Shown: piece after piece, positions 1 to 6,863 of the stretch | How the letters are laid out: the number at the start of each line of letters is the position of its first letter | Numbering within the stretch: the first letter of the stretch is position 1 | From: an uncultured Bacteroidales bacterium | Lineage (GTDB): Bacteria > Bacteroidota > Bacteroidia > Bacteroidales > Paludibacteraceae | Length of the DNA: 9,019 nucleotides | Direction: 5' to 3' | NCBI GenBank assembly: GCA_903873355.1 | Contig: CAIQOG010000246.1 | Span: 1 to 9,019, forward strand | The notes under the pieces: generated by a model | The model's database searches: none | What the model was told of the DNA's origin: nothing | Seen by the model: the letters and a program-made list of their open reading frames with translations, nothing else | Made by a program: the position numbers and the translations under genes

Positions 1-47
1 CTTAAAGACATTAACACAACATAAAGTGTTAGAATAATTGATTTCAT
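1..47 (-). CDS. Start of a further exported protein, partial (3' part beyond window)
   Basis: On the minus strand an ATG at 47-45 opens a frame with no stop to the window edge. It reads MKSIILTLYVVLMSL, one basic residue followed by a hydrophobic run, the pattern of a secretory signal peptide. It starts 53 bases after the GH26 stop, on the same strand, with no convincing terminator in between, so it is probably the next gene of the same operon. Only 15 codons are visible, so the product cannot be named; another exported enzyme or binding protein of the locus would fit. An AT-rich stretch without a Shine-Dalgarno sequence precedes the ATG, as for the other genes here. The main risk is that so short a frame could be open by chance. 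Confidence 0.6.
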   Translation of the reverse strand, partial: MKSIILTLYVVLMSL

Positions 48-100
48 AATAATAAATTTTAAATGTATTTGATTTGAATATTATTTACAATTGAGTTCCG

Positions 101-1288
101 TTATTTGACAGTAACACTGTCTGCAACCAGGTACATATTAGGTAAATCCTTGCTAAATAAGCTTAACGGACTTTTGTACATGGTAACAAAATCGGGTGCT
201 GATGCATGTCCTGCAAAAACTGAATAGAAATGACTTCCACTTAGTGTTGGGTCGTATTTGTTACGCCACATTACAACCATGCTTATCCGTTGACCGGTAA
301 ATGGTGCTAGTATGGTTCTTGTCCAGAAATCGGTACTTACAGCCCCTGCACTATTTTTTATTCCTTCTATACCCGTTTCGGTTACACCACAGGGTTTTTT
401 CTTTTCGCGGGATAAAAGGGAAAGATTTCTCAAATTTGTCATAAATGCTGTTGTATTGTTGCCTTGATAGCAATCCATGCCGATAAAATCCACATAATCA
501 TCGCCCGGCCAACGATACAGTAAATCATCTTTGGTTTTTGCTATATCCAATTGTGGAGATATGGCATAAATAAACTGGTGAACACCTTTTGTATCACGTA
601 GATAATTTACCGTAAATTTCCACAAATTTATATACTCGGTCTGAGTTGTACAGCTTGTCCCCCACCACGACCAGGTTTCGCTTTGTTCGTGAAACGGACG
701 AAAAATAATTGGTATAAGTTTTCCATTTTCATCTGTAAGAGTTGCAGCAAATGCAGCCAAACGGTCGAGCCAGGTTTTAAAACGTATATTAGTTTTACTG
801 CCTTCAGTTACAATATCTTTTGCAACAGTTGTTTTTGTATTATCCCACGAATCACCATTGGTTATTGGATTATTCAAATGGCAACAAGCCATAATCACTT
901 CTCCACGCACACGGGATTCTTTTATAACTCGTTGAAGTATTATTTTGTAAGTGCTGGTATCACATCGGTCATCCATAACTTCTGCAAAATCAACACTAAA
1001 AACGGCCGGATAATCGCCACAAACATCTTTTGTATCTGATCTGCCGGGCTCATTATACCATTTCCGACCATAAATTAAATCGTCGTGATGACCAAACATA
1101 AAACCTGTTTCAGCAATTTTCCAAAGCTGTGAATAGAGTGCTTTAGTTTCGTCAGTCGCATTTTTATCAACAATACTCAGATCAATATGCGTATTGGTAT
1201 TCGGTGGCTCCGGCTCGACGGGTTTACAACCCACGAAAAACAGTGTTATGGTTACAGTTACGATAGATTTTATAATTATATTTTTCAT
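101..1288 (-). CDS. GH26 family glycoside hydrolase, probable endo-beta-1,4-mannanase lipoprotein
   Basis: Predicted retaining beta-mannanase that cuts internal beta-1,4-mannosyl linkages. The 395-residue chain starts with a lipoprotein signal (lipobox FVGC, Cys21) and a short Pro/Glu-rich tether (KPVEPEPPNTNT). GH26 landmarks in order: FGHHDD (65-70); CCHLNNP (135-141), the substrate-cleft His segment; IIFRPFHE (194-201) with acid/base Glu201; ETWSWWG (204-210); FIGMDCY (268-274) on strand 6; and KKPCGVTETG (297-306) with nucleophile Glu304. The Glu-Glu spacing is 103. VVMWRN (338-343) and the ending HFYSVFAGHASAPDFVTMY match Bacteroidota GH26 mannanases as I remember them. In many GH26 enzymes a Trp precedes the cleft His, where this protein has Cys136. 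The gene begins 1 base after the upstream stop (TAA-A-ATG), so translational coupling is likely. Family is secure. Mannan is the usual substrate, but GH26 also contains lichenase and beta-1,3-xylanase activities. Confidence 0.94.
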   Translation of the reverse strand: MKNIIIKSIVTVTITLFFVGCKPVEPEPPNTNTHIDLSIVDKNATDETKALYSQLWKIAETGFMFGHHDDLIYGRKWYNEPGRSDTKDVCGDYPAVFSVDFAEVMDDRCDTSTYKIILQRVIKESRVRGEVIMACCHLNNPITNGDSWDNTKTTVAKDIVTEGSKTNIRFKTWLDRLAAFAATLTDENGKLIPIIFRPFHEQSETWSWWGTSCTTQTEYINLWKFTVNYLRDTKGVHQFIYAISPQLDIAKTKDDLLYRWPGDDYVDFIGMDCYQGNNTTAFMTNLRNLSLLSREKKKPCGVTETGIEGIKNSAGAVSTDFWTRTILAPFTGQRISMVVMWRNKYDPTLSGSHFYSVFAGHASAPDFVTMYKSPLSLFSKDLPNMYLVADSVTVK

Positions 1289-1289
1289 T

Positions 1290-2777
1290 TTATTCTGTTA
1301 TATTTGTCAGCATTACGAAACTATTCGCTTTTAATTCCAAGTTATATTTTGTTTTAATATTCATATTTTTTTGAGCAGGAACAGGTAATCCATCACTGTC
1401 AGCAGGTTTGTTATTTTCCTGGTAAACATACAATTTACTGCCTGACATTAAAATTGGAATTGATAAATTCAGTGCCAAATCAGTTTTCCCAACATTTACA
1501 ACAGCAATGGTTATTTTGCCCTTGCTTTTTGCTGCAATAATGCGCACATCGTTGTTTGTGGTATACTTACATTTCAGAATGTCCGACCCTGCAGGAAAAT
1601 ACCGACACATGAGTGACCAGGTGTAATACCATGGGCGGATATTTTCCTCTTCAGCTTTTCCAAAAACTTCTTTTCCAAGAGTATTCCACATTCCCCAAAT
1701 TTTTATGTCGGTAGGTTTACCTGCATCACCGTTAGAATGCATGGCATCGTCGAGCATCCAAACTGCCATGCCTGAATAGCCATTATTCATCACATCCATG
1801 CAAAGTAAAGGCATGTCCAATCCATAGAAATAATCGTAAACCAACATATTACAATCCCCTCCGGTAGTGTAAGGATGTCCTTTCACGCGTCTGTTATATT
1901 CCTTCATAAGCACCGAATCGGCTGTACGCCAGTACTTATAACCGGCTTCGCCCAACACAATTTTCTTTCCGGCAGGCACCTGTTGTTTGTACTTTTGAAG
2001 TTCAGTTGGATATTTTCCACTTCGCACTTCTGCTTGTCCGGGATAAGCATGGACATCGTAAATGCCTATGAGAGAATCCATATCGCTTCCTGCTTGTTTT
2101 ACCCAACCCGGTGCATCATACGATGATTTTTTATTTTTATAATCAACCACCACATCGGGTGCGGCTAATTTTACTTTTTCAAAAAGTCCCGGATAGCTTT
2201 TCATTTTAGCGGTGAATTTATAGGCCATTTCTTTCCATATACCGTAATTTCCATCCGTTGATGACCAATAACCATCAGGTTCATTAAAAATCACAAAATA
2301 CTTAATACAAGTATAACCTAATTCATTCACCAAATAATTGAGATAATCAACCGACATATCCACCCATTTGTCGTCCTGCATCATGCTCCATTTTGGAGGA
2401 TTATATTCTCCAAAGATGACGGTTACCTTGTTTTTGGTGCAATAATCAAGCAATTTAGAAATAGATTTGATATTGCGTTTTTTGTCGTAAGTTCCTGTTG
2501 CAGCATCAAAATACCGATAAGGACTGTTTATCATGCATCTGACATAAGGCATTTTCATAAAACTTACCCGTTTAAATAGCGTTTCCCAGTCTTTGTCGGA
2601 AATTGCAGAACCCCATGCTTCTGCTTCATCGTAGGGGTCCCATTCTGCTCCATTGCCAATATAGCCGGCATTTATTATTTCGGAAGTAATACAAACATCA
2701 AGCTCTTTTTTCGCAGTTTTCGCACTACAAACAAAAGAGAAAAGCAATAATATTGTAAGATATAATATCTTTTTCAT
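1290..2777 (-). CDS. Clan GH-A-type glycoside hydrolase, family unassigned, secreted or periplasmic (paralog 2)
   Basis: A 495-residue homologue of the preceding gene along its whole length, probably from gene duplication. Shared blocks include YIGNGAEWDPY (39-49), CIKYFVIFNEPDGYW (157-171), VPAGKKIVLGEAGYKY (267-282), AVWMLDDAMHS (338-348), and RPWYYTWSLMCRYFPAGS (381-398). The predicted acid/base is Glu166 and the nucleophile Glu277, 111 residues apart. Unlike its paralog, it has what looks like a standard signal peptide with cleavage after CSA (residue 19) and no good lipobox, so it is probably periplasmic or released. The strand-3 region also differs: VIFGEYNPPKWSM (120-132) here against VMFGDWGNG in the paralog, which suggests a different substrate or linkage. 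It starts 8 bases after the paralog's stop, and its stop is 1 base from the GH26 start. The fold class is well supported; the family and substrate are not. Confidence 0.86.
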   Translation of the reverse strand: MKKILYLTILLLFSFVCSAKTAKKELDVCITSEIINAGYIGNGAEWDPYDEAEAWGSAISDKDWETLFKRVSFMKMPYVRCMINSPYRYFDAATGTYDKKRNIKSISKLLDYCTKNKVTVIFGEYNPPKWSMMQDDKWVDMSVDYLNYLVNELGYTCIKYFVIFNEPDGYWSSTDGNYGIWKEMAYKFTAKMKSYPGLFEKVKLAAPDVVVDYKNKKSSYDAPGWVKQAGSDMDSLIGIYDVHAYPGQAEVRSGKYPTELQKYKQQVPAGKKIVLGEAGYKYWRTADSVLMKEYNRRVKGHPYTTGGDCNMLVYDYFYGLDMPLLCMDVMNNGYSGMAVWMLDDAMHSNGDAGKPTDIKIWGMWNTLGKEVFGKAEEENIRPWYYTWSLMCRYFPAGSDILKCKYTTNNDVRIIAAKSKGKITIAVVNVGKTDLALNLSIPILMSGSKLYVYQENNKPADSDGLPVPAQKNMNIKTKYNLELKANSFVMLTNITE

Positions 2778-2785
2778 GTTGGGTT

Positions 2786-4300
2786 TTAATAATTACAATT
2801 GGTATAAACAAAAAGCGATTCGCCAGGCATTTTTAAGTTATAACCGGTTTGTAAATCCATCGTCAGATTTACAGTATTGGGTAATAAATTATGATCACCC
2901 TCTTTTTTCAACAGACCATCGGCATAAATAAATTCTTTAACACCACTCAGTGTTTTAATCATTGAATCTTTAATTCTTACTGTTTTCAGGGTTTTGGAAA
3001 CATTCACGAGAGCAATCGTCTGCATACCATCCTTTTCAAAAGCCATTGCTTTTATTGATGGGTCACCGGTAACCACTACTTTATATATTTTCGAGCCGGC
3101 AGGCATGTATCTGCTTAGCAAAGACCACGCATAGTACCAGGGACGGACAACTTCTTCACTTGTTCCAAAAAACTCATCACCCAAAATATTCCAGAATCCC
3201 CAGACTTTTAATTTTTCAGGTGATTCTTTGGAATGCATCGCGTCGTCGAGCATCCATGCAACCGAACCGGAAAAACCACTATTGACAGTTTGAATAAGCG
3301 CATCAGCCATATCTGTTCCGTACATGTATTCGTACACAAACATCTGCGAATCATCAACCGAAGCATAAGGTTTCAATTTAGCACGACGTATATTTTCATT
3401 CCAATAGAAAGAGTCGGCTGGTTCAACATACTTAAAGCCAATTTCACCCATCACTATCTTTTTGCCGGCAGGAACTGCTTTCCTATACGCTTCAATTATT
3501 TTTGAATATTCCCCTGAGTTTACCGTTATTTTCGAAGGATAAGTGTGAATATCGTACAATCCAACCATGTCTTTGAGATGTGTAGCACAACTATCTGCCC
3601 ACCATACTTCATCCGTTTTCCAAATGGCTGCATCCGGTCCTGCTAACGACAGTTTATTGTCTAATTTCAGGTTTTTTAATTCATTGTTAAAATATCGAAT
3701 TGCATTTGCCCAAAGCGGGTATTCACCTGCAGTTACCGACCAATAACCATTTGGCTCATTTATAAGATTATAATACTTAATACAGGAATAACCTTTTGCA
3801 TGAATCAAATAATCAGCATATTGGGCGGCAAGTATCAAATTCGTTTCATTGATTGTATTCGCTTCTGAATCAACCAACCCATTTCCCCAATCGCCAAACA
3901 TTACACTGACGTTTCTGCTCTGGCAATAATCTAAAATAGGCGTTAATCGTTCAATATTTTGCTCCGGGACTAATTTTCCGTTGAAAATTAGCGATTTTGT
4001 ATTTATCATTACACGCATAAACTGTGGTCGCATAAAATCAAGTCTTGCATACAGTTTTTGCCAATCTGATTCAGAGATTTTTAATTCGCCATTCCCATAG
4101 TTTTGTTGGTAAGGATCCCATTGAGCACCATTACCTACATAACAGTCATTGATAATAACATCCGAATGTATACTTACTTCCGCCTGTGGATTATTACTTT
4201 TATTTTGAGAATTTTCAAAACCATTGGCACATCCGTATGAAAGAAAATTAAATCCGGAACTTATGAATCCAATAACAAATAAAGAGTGTTTAATTTTCAT
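2786..4300 (-). CDS. Clan GH-A-type glycoside hydrolase, family unassigned, probable lipoprotein (paralog 1)
   Basis: A 504-residue exported protein that looks like a retaining (beta/alpha)8 glycosidase with a C-terminal beta-sandwich. The likely acid/base is Glu182 in NLINEPNGYW, and the likely nucleophile is Glu286 in KIVMGEIGFKY. The 104-residue spacing suits strands 4 and 7 of clan GH-A. YDIHTYP (249-255) fits strand 6, and Trp349 in AWMLDDAMHS fits the conserved Trp after strand 8. Residues about 400-504 (PAGSKIYKVVV, then MQTIALVNVSKT) resemble the all-beta domain of GH39/GH30/GH51-type enzymes. The N-terminal motif YVGNGAQWDPY (54-64) is shared with the next gene. The signal sequence ends in LSYGC (Cys24), a non-ideal lipobox, so lipidation is probable but not certain. 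The NEPNGYW context is nearest to GH39, yet I would not assign a family. Given the GH26 neighbour, activity on a mannan- or glucan-type oligosaccharide is plausible. Confidence 0.85.
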   Translation of the reverse strand: MKIKHSLFVIGFISSGFNFLSYGCANGFENSQNKSNNPQAEVSIHSDVIINDCYVGNGAQWDPYQQNYGNGELKISESDWQKLYARLDFMRPQFMRVMINTKSLIFNGKLVPEQNIERLTPILDYCQSRNVSVMFGDWGNGLVDSEANTINETNLILAAQYADYLIHAKGYSCIKYYNLINEPNGYWSVTAGEYPLWANAIRYFNNELKNLKLDNKLSLAGPDAAIWKTDEVWWADSCATHLKDMVGLYDIHTYPSKITVNSGEYSKIIEAYRKAVPAGKKIVMGEIGFKYVEPADSFYWNENIRRAKLKPYASVDDSQMFVYEYMYGTDMADALIQTVNSGFSGSVAWMLDDAMHSKESPEKLKVWGFWNILGDEFFGTSEEVVRPWYYAWSLLSRYMPAGSKIYKVVVTGDPSIKAMAFEKDGMQTIALVNVSKTLKTVRIKDSMIKTLSGVKEFIYADGLLKKEGDHNLLPNTVNLTMDLQTGYNLKMPGESLFVYTNCNY

Positions 4301-4323
4301 TGAAAACCATTTGTTTCTAACAA

Positions 4324-4350
4324 GAAGCTAACTATCAAAATATCAGCTCC
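4324..4350 (-). other. Possible RNA hairpin in the largest intergenic gap
   Basis: Read on the minus strand, GGAGCTGAT and GTTAGCTTC can pair as a 9-bp stem with three G-T/U wobbles around a 9-base loop. A weaker 5-bp stem with a 3-base loop (TTGTT-AGA-AACAA) follows at once at 4311-4323. Neither is followed by a run of T, so this does not look like an intrinsic terminator. The site lies between the binding-protein gene and the enzyme genes, where an RNA processing or stability element could adjust relative expression. This is inference from pairing alone; the DNA is AT-rich and chance stems are expected. Confidence 0.25.
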
Positions 4351-4371
4351 GGATGTAATATAAACTAGTAA

Positions 4372-5328
4372 CTAATGTTTCTTTACGGAAATCCAGTATT
4401 TACGGGGTTTCTTTACAAATTTGTCGTAATCTTTATAAATGTTTGTCCAGTCGTCTGTGCCGCTAAGCACAAATGCAAATGCATTATCTGTTACGATCAT
4501 TTTTAAACTATTACCCAAATCTTCGGTGCCGGCATTTATAAGTGTACCGGTAGTAATTTTACCAATTGAATCTGTAAATACTACTGTACCTTTTGCATAA
4601 TCGCGCATCCAATGACCCGTACCTTTTGGAATCTGACGATAGAATTTTGTTACATCTACTGTTTTAAGCGGATTCTCGGGGTTATCACCACTAAAAATAA
4701 AATCAGCACATTTGCCATCTACACCGCTATTATTCATTACTTTACCGTATGTATTTCCTGTCTCAGATATACTATCCAGCGTAAATGTCAGTGTATTATC
4801 CAATTCGGTATTTGGTCCATAAATTGATGACCAACTCAATGGTTTATCACCGAGTTGTAATACAGCACCGCCACCATATTCAGGACCGGTACCGCCAAAA
4901 ACCGTGAGTGCTTTAATATCCCAAACCCCTAAGATTGTTTCACTAAACTCAGTTACATGAATGCTGTAATCTCTTTTTTGACCGGTTTCAGATGTGATGG
5001 TAATCATGCCTGACTTTGTGTCATTTTGAAAATTCATCGTCTGACCTATTTCCAATGTTGACTTTGCCTGAAAAGATAACTCCAATTGAGTCAATTTTAC
5101 ATTTGTCAAATCAGGTATCACTGACACATTGATGGCTAAGGTTATGACACCGGTTGTGGCATCAGTATTTTCAATGATGGCTTTTCCAACCTGATTCTCA
5201 AACATTAGATTAATCACGGTTCTTTCGTGATTCCAACCACCCTTTGTAATTTCTTCCAGCGGATCTTTTACGCACGACTGTATTCCGAATACTGTGATTG
5301 CTATTAGAATATATTGATAGAATTTCAT
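4372..5328 (-). CDS. Beta-rich lipoprotein of unknown family, candidate surface glycan-binding protein
   Basis: A 318-residue lipoprotein: hydrophobic signal, lipobox IQSC (Cys19), then VKDPLEE, which resembles the X-K-(D/E) surface-export signal described for Bacteroidota lipoproteins. Residues about 37-127 alternate hydrophobic and polar positions and end in TSETGQKRDYSIHVTE. This is the pattern of the Ig/cadherin-like domains at the N-termini of many PUL lipoproteins (DUF5018-like, by memory only). Residues about 130-318 form a second beta-rich part that opens with ILGVWDIKALTVFGGTG and is rich in Gly, Thr and aromatics (Trp135, Trp166, Trp240, Trp294, Trp312). I see no catalytic signature. 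Directly downstream of SusD is where PULs often encode a SusE/SusF- or SGBP-type protein, so glycan binding at the cell surface is the best inference. An unrecognised enzyme is possible. The gene ends with TAG, and a 71-base gap separates it from the first hydrolase. Confidence 0.85.
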   Translation of the reverse strand: MKFYQYILIAITVFGIQSCVKDPLEEITKGGWNHERTVINLMFENQVGKAIIENTDATTGVITLAINVSVIPDLTNVKLTQLELSFQAKSTLEIGQTMNFQNDTKSGMITITSETGQKRDYSIHVTEFSETILGVWDIKALTVFGGTGPEYGGGAVLQLGDKPLSWSSIYGPNTELDNTLTFTLDSISETGNTYGKVMNNSGVDGKCADFIFSGDNPENPLKTVDVTKFYRQIPKGTGHWMRDYAKGTVVFTDSIGKITTGTLINAGTEDLGNSLKMIVTDNAFAFVLSGTDDWTNIYKDYDKFVKKPRKYWISVKKH

Positions 5329-5347
5329 ATATTTATTTTCGTTTGAA

Positions 5348-6850
5348 TTATCTTAAACTTGCATTTAAATCTATTTCTGCCTGCGGAATTGGATAGAAAG
5401 CTGCCTGTTCTTCAGTTATACTGGCTGCTTCAGGCACATCGGTTATCACTCTGTTCCAGCGGCGAAGGTCATAAAGGTGGTCGCCTTCGTAAGCTAATTC
5501 CCAGGTGCGTTCTTTGTAAACTGCTTTTCGGAAATCAACAATACTTAAACCGGGCATTAAATTACCCAATCCTGCTCTGTTGCGGATTGCATTGATCAAA
5601 CCATACGCTTTAGATGTTGGACCGGCTGCTTCGGCATATATGAGTGCCACATCCGAGTAACGGATTAAAAATGGCCGGGTACTTGTTTTATCGCCTACAA
5701 AACTTGGGTCAATATACTTTCGTGTAAACGGATAAAGAATTTTCCCGGGATAAGATGCAATTAAAACTCCTGTTTTGTCGTACACTTTATCAACGATCAA
5801 TTCTGTTTTGCGTTTGTCGGCTGCATCGAAACTATTATAAAAAGTAGTAGTTGTCTGGTAAACGCTCCAACCATCATGAGTGCCGCTATAGGTTCCATTT
5901 TTATTGTCTAAATAGACCGTTGCACCCCCGATATAAGGAATAAACATTTTTGAAATCTTAGAATATTCACCTTCAACAGTGCCGGTTCTGTCCATCGACA
6001 TGGTGAAAATATGTTCTGAACCTCTTGGTTTTTCTACATCATATATATTTACAAGCGAACTATCAAGTGCATAAGTAGTTTGATCATTAATAACTTTGCC
6101 TGCAAAATATGTGGCACTGTCATACATTACTGTTATATCACGTTTCATATCTTTGTACAAAGGCACATTATGCTCTTTGGAAGAAGCAATAAAAAGATAA
6201 GCTTTTGCTGCTAAAGACTGTACGGCGACTCTATCGGCTCTTCCTAATTTAGGAATTGTATAAACAGACATCAATGATTCTGCTTTTTTGCAATCAGACA
6301 AAATTAAATCGTACATTTCATCTAAATTAGAAAACAATGGCGCCGAGGTTTGTTCCAATGTTTGAACAGTTGAGTTATGCTTTGGAACTAAGCCATATAC
6401 ACGAACAAGATTAAAGTAATTCCACGCTCTGAGGAAATAGGCTTCACCTAGATACTGATTTTTCAGTGCTTGATCATAATCGCCGGTTGAAACATTCTGA
6501 ATAACAGCATTGGCCCTGTTTATTCCTATAAAAGCATATGTAAAATAATACTGCAATACCGTATTGGTTTTGAAACTGGGTATATTCCAATTATTTAAAT
6601 CAGTGGCGTCCTGACTTTCGTCCGGTTTTGGGGTAATATTTTCAGTAGGCAATTCGCCCAGGTAAAATACACCTCTGGAATATTCCAGAAAAGTAAGCGT
6701 GGCGTATGCATAATCTACTGCTGCATCAGCATCCGCTGCAGATTTAAAGAAGTTGCTTTCCGAATAAAATCCATAGGGTTTTTCCTCCAAATTACACGAG
6801 CCAAAGGCTAACACACTGCAAAGTGCAAATAATTTTATTTTCGTTTTCAT
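5348..6850 (-). CDS. SusD/RagB-like glycan-binding outer membrane lipoprotein
   Basis: Surface lipoprotein that caps the SusC channel and binds the incoming glycan. The 500-residue length is normal for SusD. The N-terminus is a lipoprotein signal with lipobox FGSC (Cys19), followed by NLEEKPYG; acidic residues just after the Cys fit Bacteroidota surface-export signals. Helical TPR-like segments are visible at about 130-153 (YLGEAYFLRAWNYFNLVRVYG) and 205-222. The C-terminal SusD part has RYSDVALIYAEA (397-408), INAIRNRAGL, YKERTWELAYEGDHLYDLRRW (445-465) and the common ending FYPIPQAEIDLN (485-496). It starts 13 bases after the SusC stop, and 19 bases separate it from the next gene. I see no Shine-Dalgarno sequence before the ATG, which is usual in this phylum. 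The family is secure; ligand specificity cannot be read from the sequence. Confidence 0.97.
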   Translation of the reverse strand: MKTKIKLFALCSVLAFGSCNLEEKPYGFYSESNFFKSAADADAAVDYAYATLTFLEYSRGVFYLGELPTENITPKPDESQDATDLNNWNIPSFKTNTVLQYYFTYAFIGINRANAVIQNVSTGDYDQALKNQYLGEAYFLRAWNYFNLVRVYGLVPKHNSTVQTLEQTSAPLFSNLDEMYDLILSDCKKAESLMSVYTIPKLGRADRVAVQSLAAKAYLFIASSKEHNVPLYKDMKRDITVMYDSATYFAGKVINDQTTYALDSSLVNIYDVEKPRGSEHIFTMSMDRTGTVEGEYSKISKMFIPYIGGATVYLDNKNGTYSGTHDGWSVYQTTTTFYNSFDAADKRKTELIVDKVYDKTGVLIASYPGKILYPFTRKYIDPSFVGDKTSTRPFLIRYSDVALIYAEAAGPTSKAYGLINAIRNRAGLGNLMPGLSIVDFRKAVYKERTWELAYEGDHLYDLRRWNRVITDVPEAASITEEQAAFYPIPQAEIDLNASLR

Positions 6851-6863
6851 GGTTAATCAATTA

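Noticed and set aside
60..90. Promoter-like TTG - 20 bases - TACATTTA on the minus strand before the gene starting at 47
   Set aside because: It is one mismatch from the Bacteroidota TAnnTTTG element, but only 12 bases separate it from the ATG, leaving a leader of a few bases, and such matches are frequent in AT-rich DNA.
683..1039. Open frame of 118 codons on the plus strand inside the GH26 gene
   Set aside because: It is antisense to a well-supported gene, its product is Cys/Ile/Phe-rich without any recognisable domain, and it has no flanking signals.
1875..2126. Plus-strand open frames inside the other genes (also 3233-3505, 4612-4827, 5359-5595, 8004-8225)
   Set aside because: All lie antisense to strongly supported coding regions and show no family features or expression signals; they are chance shadows.
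4336..4344. TATTTTG as a -7 element for a separate promoter of the hydrolase genes
   Set aside because: Only the TTTG half fits; the TA half is out of register and I found no convincing -33 element at the right distance.
4311..4350. Intrinsic terminator after the 318-residue lipoprotein gene
   Set aside because: The stem has three wobble pairs and no T-run follows; same-strand genes continue directly downstream.
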